Shown in pieces: positions 10,509 to 23,860 of a DNA stretch of 64,000 nt; within the stretch, counting starts at the first letter, position 1; every line of letters begins with the position of its first letter. Position numbers and translations under genes: made by a program. The stretch comes from Pieris napi (taxonomy: Eukaryota > Arthropoda > Insecta > Lepidoptera > Pieridae): positions 7,750,001-7,814,000 of the forward strand of contig NC_062248.1 of assembly GCF_905475465.1 (NCBI RefSeq), read 5' to 3'. The notes beneath the pieces were generated by a model, which saw nothing but the letters and a program-made list of their open reading frames with translations, searched no databases and had not been told where the DNA came from.

Positions 10509-13500
10509 GGGTGCAAACCTGAAAGAACACAAATCAGGCGCAGTCCCTGACACAGCCTTAGTGCTGGAGCTCTTTTAAGAGTGTTATGGATGCTGACCTG
10601 AAAGAACACAAATCAGTTGCAGTCCCTGACACAGCCTTAGTGCTGGAGCTCTTTTAAGAGTGTTATGGATGCTGACCTGAAAGAACACAAATCAGGCGCA
10701 GTCCCTGAGACAGCCTTAGTGCTGGAGCTCTTTTAAGAGTGTTATGGATGCTGACCTGAAAGAACACAAATCAGGCGCAGTCCCTGACACAGCCTTAGTG
10801 CTGGAGTTCTTTTGAGAGTGTTATGGGTGCAAACCTGAAACAACACAAATCAGGCGCAGTCCCTGACACAGCCTTAGTGCTGGAGCTCTTTTGAGAGTGT
10901 TATGGGTGCAAACCTGAAAGAACACAAATCAGGCGCAGTCCCTGAGACAGCCTTAGTGCTGGAGCTCTTTTAAGAGTGTTATGGATGCTGACCTGAAAGA
11001 ACACAAATCAGGCGCAGTCCCTGACACAGCCTTAGTGCTGGAGCTCTTTTGAGAGTGTTATGGGTGCAAACCTGAAACAACACAAATCAGGCGCAGTCCC
11101 TGACACAGCCTTAGTGCTGGAGCTCTTTTGAGAGTGTTATGGGTGCAAACCTGAAAGAACACAAATCAGGCGCAGTCCCTGACACAGCCTTAGTGCTGGA
11201 GCTCTTTTGAGAGTGTTATGGGTGCAAACCTGAAAGAACACAAATCAGGCGCAGTCCCTGACACAGCCTTAGTGCTGGAGCTCTTTTAAGAGTGTTATGG
11301 ATGCTGACCTGAAAGAACACAAATCAGGCGCAGTCCCTGACACAGCCTTAGTGCTGGAGCTCTTTTGAGAGTGTTATGGGTGCAAACCTGAAAGATGTGT
11401 TGAAAAAACACAAATCAGTTGCAGTCCCTGACACAGCCTTAGTGCTGGAGCTCTTTTAAGAGTGTTATGGGTGCAAACCTGAAAGAACACAAATCAGGCG
11501 CAGTCCCTGACACAGCCTTAGTGCTGGAGCTCTTTTGAGAGTGTTATGGGTGCAAACCTGAAAGAACACAAATCAGGCGCAGTCCCTGACACAGCCTTAG
11601 TGCTGGAGCTCTTTTAAGAGTGTTATGGATGCTGACCTGAAAGAACACAAATCAGGCGCAGTCCCTGACACAGCCTTAGTGCTGGAGCTCTTTTGAGAGT
11701 GTTATGGGTGCAAACCTGAAAGAACACAAATCAGGCGCAGTCCCTGACACAGCCTTAGTGCTGGATTTCTTTTAAGAGTGTTATGGATGCTGACCTGAAA
11801 GAACACAAATCAGGCGCAGTCCCTGACACAGCCTTAGTGCTGGAGCTCTTTTAAGAGTGTTATGGATGCTGACCTGAAAGACCGCAAATCAGGCGCAGTC
11901 CCTGACACAGCCTTAGTGCTGGAGCTCTTTTGAGAGTGTTATTGGTGCAAACCTGAAAGAGCACAAATCAGGCGCAGTCTCTGACACAGCCTTAGTGCTG
12001 GAGCTCTTTTAAGAGTGTTATGGATGCTGACCTGAAAGAACACAAATCAGGCGCAGTCCCTGACACAGCCTTAGTGCTGGAGCTCTTTTAAGAGTGTTAT
12101 GGATGCTGACCTGAAAGAACACAAATCAGGCGCAGTCCCTGACACAGCCTTAGTGCTGGAGCTCTTTTCAGAGTGTTATGGGTGCAAACCTGAAAGATGT
12201 GTTGAAAGAACACAAATCAGTTGCAGTCCCTGACACAGCCTTAGTGCTGGAGCTCTTTTGAGATCGTTATGGGTGCAAACCTGAAAGAACACAAATCAGG
12301 CGCAGTCCCTGACACAGCCTTAGTGCTGGAGCTCTTTTAAGAGTGTTATGGATGCTGACCTGAAAGAACACAAATCAGGCGCAGTCCCTGACACAGCCTT
12401 AGTGCTGGAGCTCTTTTCAGAGTGTTATGGATGCTGACCTGAAAGAACACAAATCATGCGCAGTCCCTGACACAGCCTTAGTGCTGGAGCTCTTTTCAGA
12501 GTGTTATAGATGCTGACCTGAAAGAACACAAATCAGGCGCAGTCCCTGACACAGCCTTAGTGCTGGAGCTCTTTTGAGAGTGTTATGGGTGCAAACCTGA
12601 AAGATGTGTTGAAAGAACACAAATCAGGTGCAGTCCCTGACACAGCCTTAGTGCTGGAGCTCTTTTAAGAGTGTTATGGATGCTGACCTGAAAGAACACA
12701 AATCAGGCGCAGTCCCTGACACAGCCTTAGTGCTGGAGCTCTTTTGAGAGTGTTATGGGTGCAAACCTGAAAGAACACAAATCAGGCGCAGTCCCTGACA
12801 CAGCCTTAGTGCTGGAGCTCTTTTAAGAGTGTTATGGATGCTGACCTGAAAGAACACAAATCAGGCGCAGTCCCTGACACAGCCTTAGTGCTGGAGCTCT
12901 TTTGAGAGTGTTATGGGTGCAAACCTGAAAGAACACAAATCAGGCGCAGTCCCTGACACAGCCTTAGTGCTGGAGCTCTTTTAAGAGTGTTATGGATGCT
13001 GACCTGAAAGAACATAAATCAGGCGCAATCCCTGACACAGCCTTAGTGCTGGAACTCTTTTAAGAGTGTTATGGATGCTGACCTGAAAGAACACAAATCA
13101 GGCGCAGTCCCTGACACAGCCTTAGTGCTGGAGCTCTTTTGAGAGTGTTATGGATGCTGACCTGAAAGACCACAAGTCAGGCGCAGTCCCTGACACAGCC
13201 TTAGTGCTGGAGCTCTTTTGAGAGTGTTATGGGTGCAAACCTGAAAGATGTGTTGAAAGAACACAAATCAGTTGCAGTCCCTGACACAGCCTTAGTGCTG
13301 GAGCTCTTTTAAGAGTGTTATGGATGCTGACCTGAAAGAACACAAATCAGGCGCAGTCCCTGACACAGCCTTAGTGCTGGAGCTCTTTTGAGAGTGTTAT
13401 GGGTGCAAACCTGAAAGATGTGTTGAAAGAACACAAATCAGGTGCAGTCCCTGACACAGCCTTAGTGCTGGAGCTCTTTTAAGAGTGTTATGGATGCTGA

Positions 13501-13870
13501 CCTGAAAGAACATAAATCAGGCGCAGTCCCGTCAGCCTTAGTGCTGGAGCTGTTTTGAGAGTGTGTTACGGGTGCCTACCTGAAAGATATGTTGAAATAA
13601 CATAAATCAGGGGAAGCCCCGTCAGCCTTAGTGCTGGAGCTCTTTTGAGAGTGTGTTACGGGTGCCTACCTGAAAGATATGTTGAAATAACATAAATCAG
13701 GCGAAGCCCCGTCAGCCTTAGTGCTGGAGCTCTTTTGAGAGTGTTATGGGTTCAAACCTGAAAGAACACAAATCAGGCGTAGTCCCTGACACAGCCTTTG
13801 TGCTGGAGCTCTTTTGAGAGTGTTATGGGTGCAAACCTGAAAGAACACAAATCAGGCGCAGTCCCTGACA
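10509..13870. repeat. Satellite array, type A with a few type B monomers
   Basis: Direct continuation of the array broken by the BEL insertion. Type A fills most of it. Around 13510-13735 monomers switch to the 90-bp B form (TGTTACGGGTGCCTACC, AAGCCCCGTCA), then return to A. This block was duplicated to 17850-21774 (offset 7341, later 7906). No gene seen. Confidence 0.96.
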
Positions 13871-15456
13871 TAATAAGTCATAAACAATAAACAAATTGAC
13901 AAATTGAAAAAAATGACAAATGACAAATAATGACAATGAACAATAAACAATAAACAATAAACAATAAACAATAAACAATAAACAATAAACAATAAACAAT
14001 AAACAATAAACAATAAACAATAAACAATAAACAATAAACAATAAACAATAAACAATAAACAATAAACAATAAACAATAAACAATAAACAATAAACAATAA
14101 ACAATAAACAATAAACAATAAACAATAAACAATAAACAATAAACAATAAACAATAAACAATAAACAATAAACAATAAACAATAAACAATAAACAATAAAC
14201 AATAAACAATAAACAATAAACAATAAACAATAAACAATAAACAATAAACAATAAACAATAAACAATAAACAATAAACAATAAACAATAAACAATAAACAA
14301 TAAACAATAAACAATAAACAATAAACAATAAACAATAAACAATAAACAATAAACAATAAACAATAAACAATAAACAATAAACAATAAACAATAAACAATA
14401 AACAATAAACAATAAACAATAAACAATAAACAATAAACAATAAACAATAAACAATAAACAATAAACAATAAACAATAAACAATAAACAATAAACAATAAA
14501 CAATAAACAATAAACAATAAACAATAAACAATAAACAATAAACAATAAACAATAAACAATAAACAATAAACAATAAACAATAAACAATAAACAATAAACA
14601 ATAAACAATAAACAATAAACAATAAACAATAAACAATAAACAATAAACAATAAACAATAAACAATAAACAATAAACAATAAACAATAAACAATAAACAAT
14701 AAACAATAAACAATAAACAATAAACAATAAACAATAAACAATAAACAATAAACAATAAACAATAAACAATAAACAATAAACAATAAACAATAAACAATAA
14801 ACAATAAACAATAAACAATAAACAATAAACAATAAACAATAAACAATAAACAATAAACAATAAACAATAAACAATAAACAATAAACAATAAACAATAAAC
14901 AATAAACAATAAACAATAAACAATAAACAATAAACAATAAACAATAAACAATAAACAATAAACAATAAACAATAAACAATAAACAATAAACAATAAACAA
15001 TAAACAATAAACAATAAACAATAAACAATAAACAATAAACAATAAACAATAAACAATAAACAATAAACAATAAACAATAAACAATAAACAATAAATAATA
15101 AACAATAAACAATAAACAATAAACAATAAACAATAAACAATAAACAATAAACAATAAACAATAAACAATAAACAATAAACAATAAACAATAAACAATAAA
15201 CAATAAACAATAAACAATAAACAATAAACAATAAACAATAAACAATAAACAAACAAACAAACAAACAAACAAACAAACAAACAAACAAACAAACAAACAA
15301 ACAAACAAACAAACAAACAAACAAACAAACAAACAAACAAACAAACAAACAAACAAACAAACAAATGACAAATGACAAATGACAAATGACAAATGACAAA
15401 TGACAAATGACAAATGACAAATGACAAATGACAAATGACAAATGACAAATGACAAC
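13871..15456. repeat. Compound microsatellite: (AACAATA)n, (AAAC)n, (AAATGAC)n
   Basis: After a short AT-rich lead-in the 7-mer AACAATA repeats about 187 times (about 13939-15247) with a single visible variant near 15095. Then AAAC repeats to about 15363 and the 7-mer AAATGAC to about 15454. Satellite resumes at GACACAGCC. The minus strand of the 7-mer lacks stops in all three frames, giving long fake ORFs of a repeating 7-residue peptide. It is not coding. Confidence 0.97.
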
Positions 15457-18400
15457 GACACAGCCTTAGTGCTGGAGCTCTTTTAAGAGTGTGTTACGGA
15501 TGCCTACCTGAAAGATATGTTGAAATAACATAAATCAGGCGAAGCCCCGTCAGCCTTAGTGCTGGAGCTCTTTTGAGAGTGTGTTACGGGTGCCTACCTG
15601 AAAGATATGTTGAAATAACATAAATCAGGCGAAGCCCCGTCAGCCTTATTGCTGGAGCTCTTTTGAGAGTGTGTTACGGGTTCTGGCCTGAAGGATATGT
15701 TGAAATAACATAAATCAGGCGAAGCCCCGTCAGCCTTAGTGCTGGAGCTCTTTTGAGAGTGTGTTACGGGTTCTGGCCTGAAGGATATGTTGAAATAACA
15801 TAAATCAGGCGCAGTCCCGTCAGCCTTAGTGCTGGAGCTCTTTTGAGAGTGTGTTACGGGTGCCTACCTGAAAGATATGTTGAAATAACATAAATCAGGC
15901 GAAGCCCCGTCAGCCTTAGTGCTGGAGCTCTTTTGAGAGTGTCTTACGGGTTCTGGCCTGAAAGATATGTTGAAATAACATAAATCAGGCGCAGTCCCGT
16001 CAGCCTTAGTGCTGGAGCTGTTTTGACAGTGTGTTACGGGTGCCTACCTGAAAGATATGTTGAAATAACATAAATCAGGGGAAGCCCCGTCAGCCTTAGT
16101 GCTGGAGCTCTTTTGAGAGTGTGTTACGGGTGTCTACCTGAAATATATGTTTAAATAACATAAATCAGGCGCAGTCCCGTCAGCCTTAGTGCTAGAGCTC
16201 TTTTGAGAGTGTTATGGGTTCAAACCTGAAAGAACACAAATCAGGCGTAGTCCCTGACACAGCCTTTGTGCTGGAGCTCTTTTGAGAGTGTTATGGGTGC
16301 AAACCTGAAAGAACACAAATCAGGCGCAGTCCCTGACACAGCCTTAGTGCTGGAGCTCTTTTAAGAGTGTTATGGATGCTGACCTGAAAGAACACAAATC
16401 AGGCGCAGTCCCTGACACAGCCTTAGTGCTGGAGCTCTTTTGAGAGTGTTATGGGTTCAAACCTGAAAGAACACAAATCAGGCGCAGTCCCTGACACAGC
16501 CTTTGTGCTGGAGCTCTTTTGAGAGTGTTATGGGTGCAAACCTGAAAGATGTGTTGAAAGAACACAAATCAGGTGCAGTCCCTGACACAGCCTTAGTGCT
16601 GGAGCTCTTTTAAGAGTGTTATGGATGCTGACCTGAAAGAACACAAATCAGGCGCAGTCCCTGACACAGCCTTAGTGCTGGAGCTCTTTTGAGAGTGTTA
16701 TGGGTGCAAACCTGAAAGATGTGTTGAAAGAACACAAATCAGTTGCAGTCCCTGACACAGCCTTAGTGCTGGAGCTCTTTTAAGAGTGTTATGGATGCTG
16801 ACCTGAAAGAACACAAATCAGGCGCAGTCCCTGTCACAGCCTTAGTGCTGGAGCTCTTTTGAGAGTGTTATGGGTGCAAACCTGAAAGATGTGTTGAAAG
16901 AACACAAATCAGGTGCAGTCCCTGACACAGCCTTAGTGCTGGAGCTCTTTTAAGAGTGTTATGGATGCTGACCTGAAAGAACATAAATCAGGCGCAGTCC
17001 CGTCAGCCTTAGTGCTGGAGCTGTTTTGAGAGTGTGTTACGGGTGCCTACCTGAAAGATATGTTGAAATAACATAAATCAGGGGAAGCCCCGTCAGCCTT
17101 AGTGCTGGAGCTCTTTTGAGAGTGTGTTACGGGTGCCTACCTGAAAGATATGTTGAAATAACATAAATCAGGCGAAGCCCCGTCAGCCTTAGTGCTGGAG
17201 CTCTTTTGAGAGTGTTATGGGTTCAAACCTGAAAGAACACAAATCAGGCGCAGTCCCTGACACAGCCTTAGTGCTGGAGCTCTTTTAAGAGTTTTATGGA
17301 TGCTGACCTGAAAGAACACAAATCAGGCGCAGTCCCTGACACAGCCTTAGTGCTGGAGCTCTTTTGAGAGTGTTATGGATGCTGACCTGAAAGACCACAA
17401 ATCAGGCGCAGTCCCTAACACAGCCTTAGTGCTGGAGCTCTTTTGAGAGTGTTATGGGTGCAAACCTGAAAGAGCACAAATCAGGCGCAGTCCCTGACAC
17501 AGCCTTAGTGCTGGAGCTCTTTTAAGAGTGTTATGGATGCTGACCTGAAAGAACACAAATCAGGCGCAGTCCCTGACACAGCCTTAGTGCTGGAGCTCTT
17601 TTAAGAGTGTTATGGATGCTGACCTGAAAGACACAAATCAGGCGCAGTCCCTGACACAGCCTTAGTGCTGGAGCTCTTTTGAGAGTGTTATGGGTGCAAA
17701 CCTGAAAGAACACAAATCAGGCGCAGTCCCTGACACAGCCTTAGTGCTGGAGCTCTTTTAAGAGTGTTATGGATGCTGACCTGAAAGAACACAAATCAGG
17801 CGCAGTCCCTGACACAGCCTTAGTGCTGGAGCTCTTTTGAGAGTGTTATGGGTGCAAACCTGAAAGAACACAAATCAGGCGCAGTCCCTGACACAGCCTT
17901 AGTGCTGGAGCTCTTTTAAGAGTGTTATGGATGCTGACCTGAAAGAACACAAATCAGTTGCAGTCCCTGACACAGCCTTAGTGCTGGAGCTCTTTTAAGA
18001 GTGTTATGGATGCTGACCTGAAAGAACACAAATCAGGCGCAGTCCCTGAGACAGCCTTAGTGCTGGAGCTCTTTTAAGAGTGTTATGGATGCTGACCTGA
18101 AAGAACACAAATCAGGCGCAGTCCCTGACACAGCCTTAGTGCTGGAGTTCTTTTGAGAGTGTTATGGGTGCAAACCTGAAACAACACAAATCAGGCGCAG
18201 TCCCTGACACAGCCTTAGTGCTGGAGCTCTTTTGAGAGTGTTATGGGTGCAAACCTGAAAGAACACAAATCAGGCGCAGTCCCTGAGACAGCCTTAGTGC
18301 TGGAGCTCTTTTAAGAGTGTTATGGATGCTGACCTGAAAGAACACAAATCAGGCGCAGTCCCTGACACAGCCTTAGTGCTGGAGCTCTTTTGAGAGTGTT

Positions 18401-21400
18401 ATGGGTGCAAACCTGAAACAACACAAATCAGGCGCAGTCCCTGACACAGCCTTAGTGCTGGAGCTCTTTTGAGAGTGTTATGGGTGCAAACCTGAAAGAA
18501 CACAAATCAGGCGCAGTCCCTGACACAGCCTTAGTGCTGGAGCTCTTTTGAGAGTGTTATGGGTGCAAACCTGAAAGAACACAAATCAGGCGCAGTCCCT
18601 GACACAGCCTTAGTGCTGGAGCTCTTTTAAGAGTGTTATGGATGCTGACCTGAAAGAACACAAATCAGGCGCAGTCCCTGACACAGCCTTAGTGCTGGAG
18701 CTCTTTTGAGAGTGTTATGGGTGCAAACCTGAAAGATGTGTTGAAAAAACACAAATCAGTTGCAGTCCCTGACACAGCCTTAGTGCTGGAGCTCTTTTAA
18801 GAGTGTTATGGGTGCAAACCTGAAAGAACACAAATCAGGCGCAGTCCCTGACACAGCCTTAGTGCTGGAGCTCTTTTGAGAGTGTTATGGGTGCAAACCT
18901 GAAAGAACACAAATCAGGCGCAGTCCCTGACACAGCCTTAGTGCTGGAGCTCTTTTAAGAGTGTTATGGATGCTGACCTGAAAGAACACAAATCAGGCGC
19001 AGTCCCTGACACAGCCTTAGTGCTGGAGCTCTTTTGAGAGTGTTATGGGTGCAAACCTGAAAGAACACAAATCAGGCGCAGTCCCTGACACAGCCTTAGT
19101 GCTGGATTTCTTTTAAGAGTGTTATGGATGCTGACCTGAAAGAACACAAATCAGGCGCAGTCCCTGACACAGCCTTAGTGCTGGAGCTCTTTTAAGAGTG
19201 TTATGGATGCTGACCTGAAAGACCGCAAATCAGGCGCAGTCCCTGACACAGCCTTAGTGCTGGAGCTCTTTTGAGAGTGTTATTGGTGCAAACCTGAAAG
19301 AGCACAAATCAGGCGCAGTCTCTGACACAGCCTTAGTGCTGGAGCTCTTTTAAGAGTGTTATGGATGCTGACCTGAAAGAACACAAATCAGGCGCAGTCC
19401 CTGACACAGCCTTAGTGCTGGAGCTCTTTTAAGAGTGTTATGGATGCTGACCTGAAAGAACACAAATCAGGCGCAGTCCCTGACACAGCCTTAGTGCTGG
19501 AGCTCTTTTCAGAGTGTTATGGGTGCAAACCTGAAAGATGTGTTGAAAGAACACAAATCAGTTGCAGTCCCTGACACAGCCTTAGTGCTGGAGCTCTTTT
19601 GAGATCGTTATGGGTGCAAACCTGAAAGAACACAAATCAGGCGCAGTCCCTGACACAGCCTTAGTGCTGGAGCTCTTTTAAGAGTGTTATGGATGCTGAC
19701 CTGAAAGAACACAAATCAGGCGCAGTCCCTGACACAGCCTTAGTGCTGGAGCTCTTTTAAGAGTGTTATGGATGCTGACCTGAAAGACCGCAAATCAGGC
19801 GCAGTCCCTGACACAGCCTTAGTGCTGGAGCTCTTTTGAGAGTGTTATTGGTGCAAACCTGAAAGAGCACAAATCAGGCGCAGTCTCTGACACAGCCTTA
19901 GTGCTGGAGCTCTTTTAAGAGTGTTATGGATGCTGACCTGAAAGAACACAAATCAGGCGCAGTCCCTGACACAGCCTTAGTGCTGGAGCTCTTTTAAGAG
20001 TGTTATGGATGCTGACCTGAAAGAACACAAATCAGGCGCAGTCCCTGACACAGCCTTAGTGCTGGAGCTCTTTTCAGAGTGTTATGGGTGCAAACCTGAA
20101 AGATGTGTTGAAAGAACACAAATCAGTTGCAGTCCCTGACACAGCCTTAGTGCTGGAGCTCTTTTGAGATCGTTATGGGTGCAAACCTGAAAGAACACAA
20201 ATCAGGCGCAGTCCCTGACACAGCCTTAGTGCTGGAGCTCTTTTAAGAGTGTTATGGATGCTGACCTGAAAGAACACAAATCAGGCGCAGTCCCTGACAC
20301 AGCCTTAGTGCTGGAGCTCTTTTCAGAGTGTTATGGATGCTGACCTGAAAGAACACAAATCATGCGCAGTCCCTGACACAGCCTTAGTGCTGGAGCTCTT
20401 TTCAGAGTGTTATAGATGCTGACCTGAAAGAACACAAATCAGGCGCAGTCCCTGACACAGCCTTAGTGCTGGAGCTCTTTTGAGAGTGTTATGGGTGCAA
20501 ACCTGAAAGATGTGTTGAAAGAACACAAATCAGGTGCAGTCCCTGACACAGCCTTAGTGCTGGAGCTCTTTTAAGAGTGTTATGGATGCTGACCTGAAAG
20601 AACACAAATCAGGCGCAGTCCCTGACACAGCCTTAGTGCTGGAGCTCTTTTGAGAGTGTTATGGGTGCAAACCTGAAAGAACACAAATCAGGCGCAGTCC
20701 CTGACACAGCCTTAGTGCTGGAGCTCTTTTAAGAGTGTTATGGATGCTGACCTGAAAGAACACAAATCAGGCGCAGTCCCTGACACAGCCTTAGTGCTGG
20801 AGCTCTTTTGAGAGTGTTATGGGTGCAAACCTGAAAGAACACAAATCAGGCGCAGTCCCTGACACAGCCTTAGTGCTGGAGCTCTTTTAAGAGTGTTATG
20901 GATGCTGACCTGAAAGAACATAAATCAGGCGCAATCCCTGACACAGCCTTAGTGCTGGAACTCTTTTAAGAGTGTTATGGATGCTGACCTGAAAGAACAC
21001 AAATCAGGCGCAGTCCCTGACACAGCCTTAGTGCTGGAGCTCTTTTGAGAGTGTTATGGATGCTGACCTGAAAGACCACAAGTCAGGCGCAGTCCCTGAC
21101 ACAGCCTTAGTGCTGGAGCTCTTTTGAGAGTGTTATGGGTGCAAACCTGAAAGATGTGTTGAAAGAACACAAATCAGTTGCAGTCCCTGACACAGCCTTA
21201 GTGCTGGAGCTCTTTTAAGAGTGTTATGGATGCTGACCTGAAAGAACACAAATCAGGCGCAGTCCCTGACACAGCCTTAGTGCTGGAGCTCTTTTGAGAG
21301 TGTTATGGGTGCAAACCTGAAAGATGTGTTGAAAGAACACAAATCAGGTGCAGTCCCTGACACAGCCTTAGTGCTGGAGCTCTTTTAAGAGTGTTATGGA

Positions 21401-21774
21401 TGCTGACCTGAAAGAACATAAATCAGGCGCAGTCCCGTCAGCCTTAGTGCTGGAGCTGTTTTGAGAGTGTGTTACGGGTGCCTACCTGAAAGATATGTTG
21501 AAATAACATAAATCAGGGGAAGCCCCGTCAGCCTTAGTGCTGGAGCTCTTTTGAGAGTGTGTTACGGGTGCCTACCTGAAAGATATGTTGAAATAACATA
21601 AATCAGGCGAAGCCCCGTCAGCCTTAGTGCTGGAGCTCTTTTGAGAGTGTTATGGGTTCAAACCTGAAAGAACACAAATCAGGCGTAGTCCCTGACACAG
21701 CCTTTGTGCTGGAGCTCTTTTGAGAGTGTTATGGGTGCAAACCTGAAAGAACACAAATCAGGCGCAGTCCCTGA
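15457..21774. repeat. Satellite array, B then A monomers
   Basis: Type B monomers (90 bp; GGTTCTGGCCTG and GGTGCCTACCTG variants) fill about 15457-16200, then A with short B runs near 17010-17200 and 21430-21640. No gene seen. Confidence 0.95.
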
Positions 21775-21846
21775 CATAATAAGTCATAAACAATAAACAA
21801 ATTGACAAATTGAAAAAATGACAAATGACAAATGACAAATAATGAA
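17217..21846. repeat. Segmental duplication of 3971-4608 plus 10514-13935
   Basis: Rare variants keep constant spacing. TTAAGAGTTTTATGG at 4041 and 17287 and CCCTAACACAG at 4170 and 17416 both give offset 13246. Right of the BEL site the offset is 7341 (GACCGCAAAT at 11880 and 19221), becoming 7906 at the end (GAACATAAAT at 13508 and 21414; the microsatellite junction at 13867 and 21773). The 565-bp change equals a tandem duplication of seven monomers (7 x 79 + 12), visible as GACCGCAAAT again at 19786. Confidence 0.9.
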
Positions 21847-22300
21847 TAATAAGTAATGATAAATAAGTCAAACATATTAAGTAATGAATAATAAGTAATG
21901 AATAATAAATAATAAATAATAAATAATAAATAATAAATAATAAATAATAAATAATAAATAATAAATAATAAATAATAAATAATAAATAATAAACAATAAA
22001 CAATAAACAATAAACAATAAACAATAAACAATAAACAATAAACAGTAAACAGTAAACAATAAACAATAAACAATAAACAATAAACAATAAACAATAAACA
22101 ATAAACAATAAACAATAAACAATAAACAATAAACAATAAACAATAAACAATAAACAATAAACAATAAACAATAAACAATAAACAATAAACAATAAACAAT
22201 AAACAATAAACAATAAACAATAAACAATAAACAATAAACAATAAACAATAAACAATAAACAATAAACAATAAACAATAAACAATAAACAATAAACAATAA
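21775..22300. repeat. Heptanucleotide microsatellites left of the Gypsy insertion
   Basis: Same lead-in as at 13871, then irregular AT-rich sequence, (AAATAAT)n about 21898-21990 and (AACAATA)n to 22300. The tract continues beyond the Gypsy element at 32264. Confidence 0.93.
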
Positions 22301-22628
22301 GTTGTAATATGGGTGGGAACAAAAGAATCACAAAAAGAAGAAAGAATCTCCCTTACAGTAATTCATTAAAATCTATTCACTAGTAATTAGGGAATCACTT
22401 AATCAATCACTTTTAATTAGTTTTGTAACAAAAAGACACAAGATTATTTGGAACAAAAGCGATTCGTCGCAGACGTGGTGCGCTCGCCGTTGACGTTCGA
22501 AAAACTAAACGAAATTCAACATGGCCGCGCTGACCATCGACACGACGCTTCGCCAGACTGACCATAGTCAAATCTCGTTCCAATAATTCCAGTATTTCTT
22601 AACAGATGGCGCTAGGAATGCGCCGTCA
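22301..22628 (-). repeat. Gypsy 3' LTR (minus orientation)
   Basis: Minus strand starts TGACGGCGCATTCC and ends ATATTACAAC. About 3 substitutions separate it from 31936-32263. Confidence 0.85.
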
Positions 22629-23860
22629 CGGCCGGACTGACTTTCGACCGTCCTCGGGCGCATCAGATTGCAGTCCTGTAACTGTGACACAAGCAATAAG
22701 ACCGGTGTCAGTAAATCTACCCGCTCGCCCAACCTGACAAGCTATGACTACTAGACGTAATGGTACTGTCATACAACTATGACTGTCTCAGAATTAAAAA
22801 AAGCGTGTGTCCTTTCGACCACTCATGGACCGGACGGCACCTTTTTTTAATCACTTAACAAACATTACACTCTCTATCGGCATATCCTATCCTTAGGATC
22901 AATTTTTCACACAGTATCAATTTGGACCGGACGGGTGTGTCCTTTCGACCAGCCACACGGGCATGGAACGGACGACACTGTCCCTTCGACCAATAAACAC
23001 TTTCGATTGGACCGGACGAGTGTGTCCTTTCGACCAGCCACACGTGCATGGACCGGACGACACTGTCCCTTCGACCAATGTACACTTTCGATTGGACCGG
23101 ACGAGTGTGTCCTTTCGACCAGCCACACGTGCATGGACCGGACGACACTGTCCCTTCGACCAATGAACACTTTCGATTGGACCGGACGAGTGTGTCCTTT
23201 CGACCAGCCACACGTGCATGGACCGGACGACACTGTCCCTTCGACCAATGAACACTTAAGATTGGACCGGACGAGTGTGTCCTTTCGACCAGCCACACGT
23301 GCATGGACCGGACGACACTGTCCCTTCGACCAATGAACACTTTCGATTGGACCGGACGAGTGTGTCCTTTCGACCAGCCACACGTGCATGGACCGGACGA
23401 CACTGTCCCTTCGACCAATGAACACTTAAGATTGGACCGGATGAATGTGTCCCTTCGACCAGCCGCTTTCAGCTGCGTGGCCCGGACGACATTATCCTTT
23501 CGACCAATGAACACTTACGGTTGGACCGGATGAATGTGTCCCTTCGACCAGCCGCTATCAGCTGCATGGCCCGGACGACATTATCCTTTCGACCACCTTC
23601 ACACACACACCACGTTACTCGATGACTCTTCTCACTAATCGTGCCAACATAGTTAAGTAGACTTCAGTGCTTACAGATTACACATACCTATAAGTTACGG
23701 ACTGTCTTGCTCTGCGTGAATTCGGACCTCATGCTCAAAGATTTCGCGATCTGAAATGTTACTTATCCTGCGGACAGTGTATCGGAGCCCGTAGTCAATA
23801 TATCACAAACATTCGGTCTGTCGAGGTGACCATTATCGAGTTCAACGTCTTCCGGCGCCG
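22629..23860 (-). repeat. Gypsy 3' region with 85-bp tandem repeat
   Basis: Between the pol end and the 3' LTR lies an array (about 22820-23600) of 85-bp units. Each unit is two related halves of 41 and 44 bp, starting GGACCGGACGAGTGTGTCC and GGACCGGACGACACTGTCC, with TTCGACCA in both. ORFs through it on both strands have 85-bp periodicity and are not convincing genes. The flanking 22629-22820 and 23600-23860 show no other gene, except a possible tail of pol near 23720-23860. Confidence 0.8.

Noticed and set aside
13939..15454. Telomeric repeat
   Set aside because: Insect telomeres use TTAGG; these heptamers differ and are internal to the satellite.
13823..15461. Three overlapping 527-541-codon ORFs on the minus strand (repeating LLFIVYC peptide)
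   Set aside because: A 7-bp repeat without stop codons is open in all three frames; pure microsatellite artefact. The same holds for 21729-22331 and 32203-32825.
22855..23533. Genes across the 85-bp repeats, both strands
   Set aside because: Openness follows the repeat period and both strands are equally open.
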